Shown one piece after another: positions 25,594-34,675 of a stretch of 64,000 nt of DNA. A program made the position numbers and the translations under genes. The DNA is from Vibrio chagasii (GTDB taxonomy: Bacteria; Pseudomonadota; Gammaproteobacteria; Enterobacterales; Vibrionaceae). Each line of letters begins with the position of its first letter. Positions within the stretch are counted from its first letter, which is position 1. The notes beneath the pieces were generated by a model. The model worked only from the letters and a program-made list of their open reading frames with translations, was not told where the DNA came from and searched no databases. The stretch spans positions 1,094,089-1,158,088 of the forward strand of contig NZ_MSCI01000002.1 of assembly GCF_002954585.1 (NCBI RefSeq), in the 5' to 3' direction.

Positions 25594-26622
25594 TTACGCA
25601 GAAAGCTCTTTACGCACTATCTCTGCACCAGCGCTGAGTGCATTCAGCTTAGCAGAGGCAATATCGCGAGGTAGGGGAGCCATGCCGCAGTTGGTGCAAG
25701 GGTAGAGATTGTCTGCATCAACGTACTTAAGTGTTTCTCTCAGAGTGCTCGCTACTTCTTCTGGTGTTTCAATCGAATCGGTTGCAACATCGATCGCACC
25801 GACCATCACTTTCTTACCGCGAACAAGTTCAAGCAGTTCAAGTGGTACATGAGAGTTGTGGCACTCTAGCGAGATAATATCGATATTCGATTGCTGCAGC
25901 TTAGGAAATACCTCTTCGTACTGGCGCCATTCGGAGCCTAATGTCTTCTTCCAATCTGTGTTTGCTTTGATTCCGTAGCCATAGCAAATGTGTACTGCGG
26001 TTTCGCATTTAAGCCCTTCAATAGCCCTTTCTAAACAAGCGATACCCCAATCATTCACTTCATCGAAAAACACGTTAAAGGCAGGCTCATCGAACTGAAT
26101 AATGTCTACACCGGCAGCTTCTAGCTCTTTTGCTTCTTCGTTTAGGATTTTGGCAAACTCCCACGCCAGCTTTTCACGACTTTGGTAATGCGCGTCGTAA
26201 AGTGTATCTATCATGGTCATTGGCCCCGGCAGAGCCCATTTGATCGGTTGGTCAGTTTGCTGGCGCAGAAACTTAGCATCTTCAACAAATACAGGTTTCT
26301 GGCGTGAAACCGGGCCAACGACGGTTGGGACACTGGCATCGTAACGATCGCGGATTTTCACGGTTTCACGCTTTTCGAAGTCGACACCATTAAGGTGCTC
26401 AATGAAGGTCGTTACAAAGTGTTGGCGTGTTTGCTCACCGTCGCTGACAATATCAATGCCTGCTTGTTGTTGTTCGTGAAGCGATACACGCAGAGCATCC
26501 TGTTTGCCATCCGTTAGTTCGTTGCCTTCCAGTTTCCATGGAGACCAAAGTGTTTCAGGTTGTGCTAGCCAAGATGGTTTAGGCAAGCTGCCTGCTGTTG
26601 AAGTCGGTAATAGTGTTTTCAT
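25594..26622 (-). CDS. mesD: Folate-independent methionine synthase MesD (core-MetE homologue)
   Basis: A 342-residue protein equivalent to only the C-terminal catalytic half of MetE. The zinc ligands are visible: His211 and Cys213 in V-H-I-C-Y-G, Glu253 in S-L-E-C and Cys309 or Cys312 in P-C-T-N-C-G-M-A-P. The N-terminal half that binds methyltetrahydrofolate in MetE is absent. Price and colleagues described short MetE families that methylate homocysteine without folate; the MesD group is found beside a DUF1852 gene, mesX, exactly as here. The methyl donor is not known. mesX lies 78 bases upstream in the same operon. Confidence 0.85.
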   Translation of the reverse strand: MKTLLPTSTAGSLPKPSWLAQPETLWSPWKLEGNELTDGKQDALRVSLHEQQQAGIDIVSDGEQTRQHFVTTFIEHLNGVDFEKRETVKIRDRYDASVPTVVGPVSRQKPVFVEDAKFLRQQTDQPIKWALPGPMTMIDTLYDAHYQSREKLAWEFAKILNEEAKELEAAGVDIIQFDEPAFNVFFDEVNDWGIACLERAIEGLKCETAVHICYGYGIKANTDWKKTLGSEWRQYEEVFPKLQQSNIDIISLECHNSHVPLELLELVRGKKVMVGAIDVATDSIETPEEVASTLRETLKYVDADNLYPCTNCGMAPLPRDIASAKLNALSAGAEIVRKELSA

Positions 26623-26700
26623 AAATAATTCTGCCTGTCCGTAGGTTGCTAGAAGCGTTTAATTGCTGTCCAAATTGGTTTGAATGTCCCCCAAAGCGCG

Positions 26701-27678
26701 TTATAGCGCGTAATTGGCAGACCAGTTTTCTAGAACCGATTGGTATGGCTTTATGAAATGTTCTTCTGCGAACTTACCTTGTTCGATAGCCAGCTTACTG
26801 CGCTCTTCGCGGTCATACACAATCTGAGTCAGTGAGTGGTCCGAGTTTTTCAAGTTAGGTTGGTAGCGTTTTCCTGCAACAGCGTTTGCGTTATAAATCT
26901 CAGGTCGGTAGATCTTTTGGAAAGTGCCCATGGTGCTTATGGTACTGATCAACTCCAAGTTAGAGTAATCATTGAGTAAATCACCAAAGAAATAGAATGC
27001 TAATGGAGCAACGCTATTTGGGGGCATGAAATAACGAACTTCTAATCCCATCTTCTTGAAATATTGCTCCGTTAGAGAAGACTCATTCGGCTGATATTCA
27101 AACCCCAATACTGGGTGTTGATTTTCGGTACGATGATAGATCTTATTATCCGATACGCTTAAACAAATAACAGGTGGTTTTTTGAAATTCTGTTTATAAG
27201 CTTGTGAGTTGACGAAATATTTAAAAAGCTTGCCATGTAACTCACCAAAGTCAGCTGGAATACTGAATTTATCTTGGCCTTTATTATGATCCAAAAGTAA
27301 AACGCTGAAATCATAATCTCGGACATAAGAAGAGAAGTTATTACCAATGATCCCTTCAATACGCTCGTTAGATTGGCGGTCAAGAATGTTGGTTTTAAGC
27401 ACTTCAATCGAAGGGAATGCTTCCCCGTTGCTTTCGATGTCCATGTCAACTGAAATGATTTCTATTTCGACAGAGTAACGGTCACCGTTAGGGTTATCCC
27501 AATGAGCTAAGGCATTGAAGCTATTATCAATCATCTGTAAAGCGTTACGTAAGTTCGCTTGGCGGCTTGCACCACGAGCCAAGTTAGCAAAGTTCGTTGT
27601 GGTACGCGTACTGTCTGCGGGTGTGTAGTTTTCGTCGAGGCTGATGCTCTTAATCGTAAAATTAAATTCGTTATTCAT
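26701..27678 (-). CDS. mesX: DUF1852 protein MesX, required partner of MesD
   Basis: A 325-residue cytoplasmic protein beginning MNNEFNFTIKSI. The ATG at 27678 has GGGAAG about 10 bases upstream; an in-frame TTG six codons earlier is less likely. It shows the DUF1852 features I recall, including D-S-T-R-T-T-T-N-F-A-N-L-A-R-G near 24-38 and the P-P-N-S-V-A-P-L-A-F-Y-F-F-G-D-L segment near 224-239. MesX is needed for MesD function in Acinetobacter, where the pathway also depends on oxygen (known from literature). The order mesX then mesD on one transcript supports both calls. Confidence 0.85.
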   Translation of the reverse strand: MNNEFNFTIKSISLDENYTPADSTRTTTNFANLARGASRQANLRNALQMIDNSFNALAHWDNPNGDRYSVEIEIISVDMDIESNGEAFPSIEVLKTNILDRQSNERIEGIIGNNFSSYVRDYDFSVLLLDHNKGQDKFSIPADFGELHGKLFKYFVNSQAYKQNFKKPPVICLSVSDNKIYHRTENQHPVLGFEYQPNESSLTEQYFKKMGLEVRYFMPPNSVAPLAFYFFGDLLNDYSNLELISTISTMGTFQKIYRPEIYNANAVAGKRYQPNLKNSDHSLTQIVYDREERSKLAIEQGKFAEEHFIKPYQSVLENWSANYAL

Positions 27679-27696
27679 ACTGTTCTGACTTCCCAA

Positions 27697-27996
27697 TTCG
27701 TTGTCTGACTTACTCTCGGTCTTTTATATCACTGCTTTATTTTCGCTTGTAACCGTATTAAGAGTGTTGGCTATTTCGTTTAATAATTTGTACTAAGTTA
27801 TCCGCTTAGTATTTTTATACTTGGACAGAGCTGTGATTAACAATGGTATTACTTCACAATCAACATGAGGAATATTCATGATCTATCTGTTTGAAAATGA
27901 AAGCTGGTGTCAGTTATATTAATTATCTTCATGGAAATATAACCACAATTATATCGGGTTATTTAAGATGGTTTATTCAATTAAAAGAGGGATGAA
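27697..27996. other. Divergent intergenic region mesX / TSUP with a leader-like mini-ORF
   Basis: No long gene is present. A 14-codon frame at 27878-27922 (MIYLFENESWCQLY) follows GAGGAATATTC, and a weak hairpin (AAATATAACC with GGGTTATTT, about 27935-27964) comes after it. This has the shape of a leader peptide and attenuator ahead of the exporter gene at 27997. I see no MetJ-type tandem box (AGACGTCT) for mesX. Confidence 0.35.
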
Positions 27997-28806
27997 ATGA
28001 GTGATTTGCTGTTGTTGATTTTTTACTGCGCGTTATTAGGTAGTGGTGTTGGTTTTCTTGCCGGGTTGTTAGGTATTGGTGGGGGGCTGATCATTGTGCC
28101 TGTGCTAAGCAGCATTTTACTGTATCTAGATGTTTTACCATCTGACCAAGTGGTTGTTGCTGCAATTGCGACTTCCTTGGCCTCGATTCTATTTACTTCA
28201 ACTTCTTCTGCACTTGCTCACCATAAGAATGGAAATGTGCCCTGGAATATTGCGCCTTGGATTATGCTCGGCGTAGCACTTGGTGCTTTGGTGAGTGGCT
28301 TTATGGCGGCTTTGTTGCCGGAAAAAGTCGTGCGTATTGTGTTTGCAGTCAGTGTGGTGCTTATCGCAGTTAAGATGTTCTTAAGCAGCAAAAGCGATGC
28401 ACCTTCAGAGCGAAAGCTGCCGAATAAGGGGGTTTTAACGGTTCTGACAACCATTACTGGTGGCTTGTCTGCAATGATAGGGATTGGGGGAGGTGCGCTA
28501 TTAGTGCCACTACTAACGTTCTTTTCAGTTGATATGAAAAAGGCGATTGGCTGTGCGTCTGCATGTGGTATTGTCATCGCGCTATTCGGCTCTATCGGTT
28601 ACATCACCTCGGGCAGCAGCCACTTTGCACTAAGTGATGGCTTTGCAGGTTTTGTCTATTTGCCTGCGTTGTTAGGTATCGTGTGTACGTCTTGGTTCAC
28701 CGCTCCTTTGGGGGCAAAAGCGACAAACCGTTTACCCGTTCCAACGATTAAGAAGATCTTCTCTGTATTGTTGGTGATTATTGCGGTTAGCATGGTCACT
28801 CGTTAG
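27997..28806 (+). CDS. TSUP (TauE/SafE) family membrane exporter
   Basis: A 269-residue inner-membrane protein with about eight membrane helices in two homologous halves. Both halves carry the family loop G-I-G-G-G (residues 26-30 in G-L-L-G-I-G-G-G-L-I, and again near 165 in I-G-I-G-G-G-A-L). TSUP proteins move sulfite, sulfonates or other organic acids and sulfur compounds. The neighbouring methionine synthase operon makes a sulfur-linked role attractive but unproven. AGAGGGATGAA gives the ribosome binding site. Confidence 0.88.
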   Translation: MSDLLLLIFYCALLGSGVGFLAGLLGIGGGLIIVPVLSSILLYLDVLPSDQVVVAAIATSLASILFTSTSSALAHHKNGNVPWNIAPWIMLGVALGALVSGFMAALLPEKVVRIVFAVSVVLIAVKMFLSSKSDAPSERKLPNKGVLTVLTTITGGLSAMIGIGGGALLVPLLTFFSVDMKKAIGCASACGIVIALFGSIGYITSGSSHFALSDGFAGFVYLPALLGIVCTSWFTAPLGAKATNRLPVPTIKKIFSVLLVIIAVSMVTR

Positions 28807-29002
28807 TGCCAGACAGTTCATGCTTATCCGGTTGATGACTTGATTAGACATTTAGGTGTGAAATACCATGTAAATGTCTAATTGCGACCGAGTCCTCCAA
28901 TAACATGATCTCCTCCTTTTAATGCATCATTACTCATAATAAAATCATCCTGTTTTATAAATATCTCAAATGTGCTCAAACACTGACCCAAAGGAATTTA
29001 TA

Positions 29003-29386
29003 ATGGTACGGGAAATCTCATTTAAAAGTAATGGGCCACAATGGAGTGTTGTTTTATCAATGACTGTAACCTATACGATCGTATCTTTGATGATCAGCTA
29101 CTTTTATCAAACTGAATTACAGCTTTTTCCTTTCATCACCTCAACTACTCTCATGACTGCGTTTTACATGTTTGCCTCAAGGCTCACGAAAAGCCATTTG
29201 TCTTTAGATGATGGAATCGTGTATTTGCATGCTATTGAGGCGAATCTAACGGTTAAAAAGTCTTTGTTTGGTCATTCTTTTATTGAAGTGAAATCCTTGA
29301 CCGAAAAAGGTTACCACAAGGTGAATATTCGCAAAGGGCAGGTTGAGCTATCTGATTGGGATCTGTTGTTGAGTAAGGCGACATAA
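29003..29386 (+). CDS. Small membrane protein with C-terminal soluble domain
   Basis: A 127-residue protein with two membrane helices (about 17-37 and 44-60) separated by a short loop, then a ~65-residue cytoplasmic domain of beta character. The layout is like PH-like or bPH2 membrane proteins but the match is not strong enough to name. The ATG at 29003 follows AAGGAATTTATA and is chosen over 28970. A terminator follows. Confidence 0.65.
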   Translation: MVREISFKSNGPQWSVVLSMTVTYTIVSLMISYFYQTELQLFPFITSTTLMTAFYMFASRLTKSHLSLDDGIVYLHAIEANLTVKKSLFGHSFIEVKSLTEKGYHKVNIRKGQVELSDWDLLLSKAT

Positions 29387-29423
29387 TTACTTTGATTAGA
29401 TATCAGTCGTAAGAATTTAATAG

Positions 29424-29449
29424 GAGCAGCCATCAGGCTGCTCTTTTTG
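29424..29449 (+). terminator. Terminator
   Basis: GAGCAGCC (29424-29431) pairs with GGCTGCTC (29436-29443) around an ATCA loop, followed directly by TTTTTG. Confidence 0.88.
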
Positions 29450-29576
29450 TTTGCCAGTCTACATTTATACGATTATGTCTATGAGTATGTTGATAAAATC
29501 TTGTTGTTTAACCTGATTCGCTGCTATAGCTAAATGTACATATTCAGATTAAGGGAATGCTAAAAGTGAGTGATTT

Positions 29577-30578
29577 ATGGATCCGTTAACACAGGGTGTG
29601 CTAGGCGCTTCTTTGTCGCAATCGGCGAGTAAAAAGCAACACTTGGTGGTCGTTGGGGCTTTAGGTTTGCTCTCTGGAATGGCGCCAGATTTGGATGCGC
29701 TTATTCGCTCCGATAGTGATCCATTGTTGGCCTTGGAGTTTCATCGACAGTTTACCCATTCGCTCCTGTTTATCCCCATTGGCAGTTTGATTTGCGCTCT
29801 GGTTTTGTATCCTCTCTTCGCAAAAGGGGGGGGGCTCTCTTTTAAACAAAGTTGGTTATACTGCGCATTGGGCTATGGCACACATGCATTGTTAGATTCC
29901 TGCACAACTTACGGTACTCAACTGCTTTGGCCGCTGACTAATGAGCGGTTTGCTTGGAATACTATTTCGATTATCGACCCTGTCTACACTATTCCTATCT
30001 TAATATTGTTGGTGTTGGCGACATGGAAACGAACTCCATGGCTAGCCCGCGCTGCGTTTGCTTGGGCACTAATTTATCCAACGTTGGGGATGATACAACG
30101 TGATAGAGCAGAAGCGATAGGATGGCTATTAGCACAAGAACGCCGACATACGCCTATCCGCTTAGAGGCCAAGCCGAGTTTTGCAAATATCTTAGTGTGG
30201 AAAGTCGTGTACGAAACAGAATCTCGATACTACGTAGATGCTGTTCGAGTCGGGACTTCTGTTAAAACCTATCCGGGGGATTCAATTCCTAAACTGAATG
30301 TGAGTCAGGACTTCCCATGGCTCGACCCTAATTCACAGCAAGCAAAAGATATTGAGCGTTTCCGCTGGTTTTCGAATGGTTTTATCTCAAAAGATCCAAA
30401 TGATGCGCTTCGGGTTATTGATGTTCGTTACTCGATCGTACCTAACCAACTAAAAGCATTGTGGAGCATTAAATTATCGAAATCTGCACACGCTGAAGAA
30501 CACGTTTTGTATGAGACGCACAGAGATAATACACCGGTGTCGAGAAAGATCTTTTTCGATATGTTGAAAGGCAAGTAA
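29577..30578 (+). CDS. YdjM-like inner-membrane metal-dependent hydrolase
   Basis: A 333-residue protein starting M-D-P-L-T-Q-G, the hallmark of the YdjM/LexA-binding inner-membrane hydrolase family (DUF457). Metal-type motifs are A-P-D-L-D-A-L at 36-42, H-R-Q-F-T-H-S at 58-64 and H-A-L-L-D near 101-105. Several membrane helices occupy residues 70-190, and a C-terminal soluble part follows. The family name derives from LexA control of E. coli ydjM; I see no convincing LexA box upstream here. The function is unknown. Confidence 0.85.
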   Translation: MDPLTQGVLGASLSQSASKKQHLVVVGALGLLSGMAPDLDALIRSDSDPLLALEFHRQFTHSLLFIPIGSLICALVLYPLFAKGGGLSFKQSWLYCALGYGTHALLDSCTTYGTQLLWPLTNERFAWNTISIIDPVYTIPILILLVLATWKRTPWLARAAFAWALIYPTLGMIQRDRAEAIGWLLAQERRHTPIRLEAKPSFANILVWKVVYETESRYYVDAVRVGTSVKTYPGDSIPKLNVSQDFPWLDPNSQQAKDIERFRWFSNGFISKDPNDALRVIDVRYSIVPNQLKALWSIKLSKSAHAEEHVLYETHRDNTPVSRKIFFDMLKGK

Positions 30579-30630
30579 TGTAGGTAAAGCTCAGAATCTA
30601 TAGGATATTATAGAGCCCACTTTACTATGA

Positions 30631-30666
30631 AAAAGGCTGAGTCAGTAACTTGCTCAGCCTTTTCAT
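30631..30666. terminator. Bidirectional terminator
   Basis: AAAAGGCTGAG (30631-30641) pairs with CTCAGCCTTTT (30653-30663). The A-rich and T-rich flanks allow use by both the hydrolase gene and the convergent carboxypeptidase gene. Confidence 0.88.
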
Positions 30667-30701
30667 TTATTGTTCTATACAGCCTTTGTTAATTGGCTCG
30701 A

Positions 30702-32174
30702 TTAAAGGTAACGACTTCTCAAATGATCTTTGAAGTATTGCGCATTCAAGGTTTCACCCGTTGCACCTTTTACCAAATCATTGGTAGTGAGTAGGCTGCC
30801 TTTACTCCAAATATTCGACTCTAACCAAGTGAAAATAGGGGATAGGTCGCCGCTTTCAATTACTGAGTTCACATCGACTGTCTTCTTCATTGAAGCCATG
30901 AACTGAGCCGCGTACATTGCACCTAATGTGTAAGATGGGAAGTAGCCGAATGCGCCATCTGTCCAGTGGATATCTTGCATACAGCCGTTGGTGAAGTTGC
31001 CTTCCGTACTCAAACCCAGGTAAGACTGCATCTTGCTGTTCCATAATTCAGGTACATCAGTGTGCTTGATTTTTCCATTGATCAGGTCACGTTCGATTTC
31101 GTAGCGTAAGATAACGTGTGCAGGGTAGGTTAGCTCATCAGCATCGACACGAATGAAGTCTTTCTTCACACGAGTGTAGATCTTCTGGAAGTTATCTTTC
31201 TCAAATTCAGAACCAGAGAATTGCTGTCCCGCTAGGTTTGCCAAGTGCCCAATGAATGGGTCGCTGCGGCCAACTTGCATCTCGAAGAACAAAGACTGAG
31301 ATTCATGAATACCCATAGAGCGCGCTTGACCAGCAGGTTGGCCTGCTAGGTGTTTTGGTAAGCCTTGTTCATAACGCGCGTGTCCGGTTTCATGGACGAT
31401 ACCCATTAAGCTCTGTACGAATTCAGCTTCATCGTAGCGAGTTGTGATACGCACATCTGAAGGCACACCACCACAGAATGGGTGAACACTTTCATCTAAT
31501 CGGCCGTGATTGAAGTCAAATTGAAGTAACTTCATGACTTCTAAGCCTAGTGCTTTTTGCTTTTCAGCGGCGTAAAAGCCGTTAGGAGCATTAAATTGCT
31601 CGCTCGATTGCTTTTCAATGACCTCATCAATGAGACCTGGGAGCCAAGTTTTCACATCCGCAAACAAGATGTCTAATGATGCTGAGCTAGTACCTGGTTC
31701 GTAGATATCTAGCATTGCATCGTAAGGCGATAGATTAGCTGCATCAGCACGAATTTGAGCCTCTTCTCGAGATAACTCTACCACTTCACGCCAGTTTTTT
31801 TCGAAGCCAGCCCAGTCGTTGTTTCCACGTTGACTACGCCATGCATGTTCACATTTTGAACCGGCTAACGACTTAGCTTCAACCAGTTTCTCAGGAAGTA
31901 GGTTCGCTTGCTGCCATTGACGTTTGATTTCACGAAGCGATGATTGTTGTTCATTATTCAGGTCTTCGTTTTCAGCGTCAGAGATCCAATCGGCCAGCTG
32001 TGGCTGAGTCATTAATCCATGAATATGAACAGAAAGTTCTGCCATCGCTTCGCTACGCGCTTGGTTACCACCTGCTGGCATCATTGACGCTTGGTCCCAA
32101 CCACAAATTGAAGCTAGATGTTGAAAACGTGAACATTTTTGAGAGTGTTCGACTAGTTTTTTGAATGCGCTCAT
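30702..32174 (-). CDS. M32 family metallocarboxypeptidase
   Basis: A zinc or cobalt carboxypeptidase (Taq carboxypeptidase group) removing C-terminal residues from peptides in the cytoplasm. The 490-residue protein has the metal motif H-E-T-G-H at 261-265, the family block H-P-F-C-G-G near 231-236 and the third ligand region H-E-S-Q-S at 290-294. The ATG at 32174 (MSAFKK) matches the usual family start; an in-frame ATG 23 codons upstream would add an unrelated basic leader. The gene is monocistronic. Confidence 0.92.
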   Translation of the reverse strand: MSAFKKLVEHSQKCSRFQHLASICGWDQASMMPAGGNQARSEAMAELSVHIHGLMTQPQLADWISDAENEDLNNEQQSSLREIKRQWQQANLLPEKLVEAKSLAGSKCEHAWRSQRGNNDWAGFEKNWREVVELSREEAQIRADAANLSPYDAMLDIYEPGTSSASLDILFADVKTWLPGLIDEVIEKQSSEQFNAPNGFYAAEKQKALGLEVMKLLQFDFNHGRLDESVHPFCGGVPSDVRITTRYDEAEFVQSLMGIVHETGHARYEQGLPKHLAGQPAGQARSMGIHESQSLFFEMQVGRSDPFIGHLANLAGQQFSGSEFEKDNFQKIYTRVKKDFIRVDADELTYPAHVILRYEIERDLINGKIKHTDVPELWNSKMQSYLGLSTEGNFTNGCMQDIHWTDGAFGYFPSYTLGAMYAAQFMASMKKTVDVNSVIESGDLSPIFTWLESNIWSKGSLLTTNDLVKGATGETLNAQYFKDHLRSRYL

Positions 32175-32469
32175 TTGACTACTCTTAATTTGGTTTCGTT
32201 GAATGCCCCTTAGCACCGAAGATCGAAAAGGTTCATTTCTCATGTACTTTATTACGGCTTCGCTTTGACTAATGCTGTACTTCTTTGTCGAAGATATAGC
32301 AGTAATAGTATCAAGCGATACGATGGCTCGAGTTTACTATTTCTTAACAAATTAAACTGTACCATTGTGCACAAAATCAGTGACTTGTATAGCTGGTGGT
32401 AATTGTTGCTTGCGAATTGCGCAGATAAACGGTATTGATGATAGATCGCTGAATAAAGATGATAATGAT

Positions 32470-33105
32470 ATGGATATTTTGAACTTTGAGGCATTTCTGA
32501 TTGCCATCACTATTTTAACGTTAACGCCTGGCTTGGATACAGCATTGGTGATTCGTAATACCAGTCGCGCAGGCCTCGCTGATGGATGCATGACGAGCTT
32601 TGGTATCTGTGCTGGGTTATATGTACACGCCTTTTTCTCTGCAGTCGGTATTTCTGCGATTCTTGCTCAATCGGCAGAGCTATTTCAAGCCGTGAAAATA
32701 GTGGGTGCCGTTTACTTAATCTGGCTTGGTTTAAGTAGCTTACGTGCATTGATGAAAAACGGTGGTGGGTTGAAAGTAGGCGAGCAAACTCAACAAGCCT
32801 ACAGTGCCAAACGATCGCTACGAGAAGGCTTTTTATCTAACGTTTTGAATCCAAAGACCGCAGTCTTCTATTTGGCGTTTTTACCTCAATTTGTTAATCC
32901 TGAAGGCTCGCCGTTACTGCAGTCTATGCTAATGGCTTCGGTTCATTTTATCATCGCTATGCTTTGGCAGTGCGGTTTGGCTGGCGCGTTAAATTCAGCT
33001 AAAAATCTACTAAAAAACGCAAGCTTTATGAAGTGGATGGAAGGCGTAACCGGTATGGTATTGGTGGGGTTAGGCGTTAAACTTCTGATGGAAAAGCCAG
33101 CTTAG
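32470..33105 (+). CDS. LysE-family amino acid exporter
   Basis: A 211-residue inner-membrane protein of six helices in the LysE/RhtB family. It shows L-T-P-G-L-D-T-A near residues 18-25 (family motif TPGPD/N), G-I-C-A-G-L-Y-V-H near 46-54, and F-L-S-N-V-L-N-P-K-T-A-V-F-Y in the middle (F-x-x-x-N-P-K motif). Such proteins export lysine, threonine, homoserine or homoserine lactones. The ATG at 32470 starts right at the first helix; upstream in-frame codons do not look coding. Confidence 0.88.
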   Translation: MDILNFEAFLIAITILTLTPGLDTALVIRNTSRAGLADGCMTSFGICAGLYVHAFFSAVGISAILAQSAELFQAVKIVGAVYLIWLGLSSLRALMKNGGGLKVGEQTQQAYSAKRSLREGFLSNVLNPKTAVFYLAFLPQFVNPEGSPLLQSMLMASVHFIIAMLWQCGLAGALNSAKNLLKNASFMKWMEGVTGMVLVGLGVKLLMEKPA

Positions 33106-33129
33106 TTTCTCGCTCCTTATGAACAAAAG

Positions 33130-33171
33130 AAAGCCCACGCTAGGTTCTTGTTACCAAATAGCGTGGGCTTT
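33130..33171. terminator. Bidirectional terminator
   Basis: A 13-bp perfect stem, AAAGCCCACGCTA at 33130-33142 with its complement at 33159-33171, with A and T flanks. It separates the LysE gene from the convergent aerolysin gene. Confidence 0.88.
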
Positions 33172-33193
33172 GCCGTGTATGTAGATGACAATA

Positions 33194-34675
33194 TTAGTCA
33201 GCTAGACGAACATTGAACTCAGCACCTTCAAAGCCTAAGTCACTCAGTTCTTGAGCATCAAAGTTGGTGGTTACATGAATGTCACCAAGATGTTCAGTGG
33301 TCTGGCTTTCGCCTTCAATGCTGCTTCGTGCGCTTAGACCATCTTTACTGATTGGTTTAGCTTGGCCAATTTCGATTGTACCAGCGTATTGAGACTCTGC
33401 GTAAAAGTCACCAGATACGTAAGAGTGGAATGGACGTAAGCTACCACCAGTTGCCCATTGCATGTTGGATAGGCCAGCTTCTTTAATCGCCCAGCCCCAG
33501 TCCCACCATTTTGTCTCGCCTGGAATGTAGCGGTGGTCCCACTGGTAACGAATGTCAGCAGATTTGTCGCTTGCTCTGCCCATTGTGAATGTGTGAGACT
33601 TATATGGTCGGTTAGTTGGATGAGTGTTCCATGCATTACCGCTATAACGAAGGAAGCCATAGAATTCAACATCGTAAGCAATATCAGCATTGAACTGGTA
33701 AGGATACGAGATAGTTGAACGGTACAGCTCAACTTTAACTGGCATTTCAGAGTGAGGAGGAACCATTGGACGAGCTTGAAGTGTCACCTGCTCGCTTGAA
33801 GAACCACCATTCGTGTTTGAGAAGCTTTGGTTCGCTTCAAACTTAATAGTGAGCTTGGTATCGCCAACTAAAGGCCACTTGAACTCATTCTCAGTGGAAA
33901 CGCTTTCTGAAAAGCCGTAGCTGTTTGTTTTTGACCAGTTTGTCGACTCATCGAATTTCAAGTCAACGACAATTTGCTGAGCAATATCGCTGTCGTTTCT
34001 AGCGGTTGCGTGAACTACTTTTATGAGCTCACGCTCTGATTCAGTCACCTCACCGTGCGAGAAGTTGTCGTCGTTAACAGTGTAGGTAAAGTTATCAACG
34101 ATGATTTGTGTTTTTTCGCCACAACGGTAACCATTACAAGGACCGTTGTTGTTCCCTTGAATAATCCAGCGATCGCCAGAGCGATTTATGACCATATCTT
34201 CGCCAACGTAGTCGCTATTATTACCACCAACCCAGGAATAGCCAAGGTTATGTGCTAAGTAACTTAGCGGGCGGATAAAGTCTTGGCGATCAGTAACTAA
34301 GCCATACTCAACATCAATTTCATCGCCTTCTGGTACTGCTTTTGCTGAGTAGTTTGGAATTTCTGATTGATCGTTATTTGGGTAACAGAAGGTTTTATCA
34401 TTTGGAAGATCCTGTTTAATCAAACCATGATAACCTGAACCCATAATAACCCAGTTGCCTTTCAGGCCAACAATATCCCAAGTGCCCATTTGCTGTAGAA
34501 GTGAACTTTTGTGCTCCTCAGCCTCATAGCGATCTAAAGGGCGATAACCTGAACGACAGACATCTTCACCTTTTTGGTCACGTACGATTTGGTCTGGGTA
34601 TATTTTCGCGTTTACTCCGGTCGATAATACAGACAACACTGCTGCTGCCAAGATACTTTTATTTTTACTGATCAC
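33194..34675 (-). CDS. Aerolysin-family pore-forming toxin (vibrioaerolysin)
   Basis: Secreted channel-forming cytolysin. The GTG at 34675, seven bases after GAGGGGA, yields a 493-residue precursor with a 23-residue signal peptide ending V-N-A, the same lengths as Aeromonas aerolysin. It aligns along its length: Y-P-D-Q at the mature start, Y-L-A-H-x-L-G-Y-x-W-V-G-G near 139-151, Y-V-G-E-D-M, C-N-G-Y-R-C-G, N-W-S-K-T-N, K-W-P-L-V-G and the K-W-W-D-W hairpin near 389. The disulfide cysteines are kept (Cys40, Cys97, Cys180, Cys185). Position 153 is Asn, where by my recollection aerolysin has His132, and the activation loop near 440-460 lacks the dibasic site. Upstream in-frame ATG codons have poorer ribosome sites. 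Confidence 0.95.
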   Translation of the reverse strand: MISKNKSILAAAVLSVLSTGVNAKIYPDQIVRDQKGEDVCRSGYRPLDRYEAEEHKSSLLQQMGTWDIVGLKGNWVIMGSGYHGLIKQDLPNDKTFCYPNNDQSEIPNYSAKAVPEGDEIDVEYGLVTDRQDFIRPLSYLAHNLGYSWVGGNNSDYVGEDMVINRSGDRWIIQGNNNGPCNGYRCGEKTQIIVDNFTYTVNDDNFSHGEVTESERELIKVVHATARNDSDIAQQIVVDLKFDESTNWSKTNSYGFSESVSTENEFKWPLVGDTKLTIKFEANQSFSNTNGGSSSEQVTLQARPMVPPHSEMPVKVELYRSTISYPYQFNADIAYDVEFYGFLRYSGNAWNTHPTNRPYKSHTFTMGRASDKSADIRYQWDHRYIPGETKWWDWGWAIKEAGLSNMQWATGGSLRPFHSYVSGDFYAESQYAGTIEIGQAKPISKDGLSARSSIEGESQTTEHLGDIHVTTNFDAQELSDLGFEGAEFNVRLAD

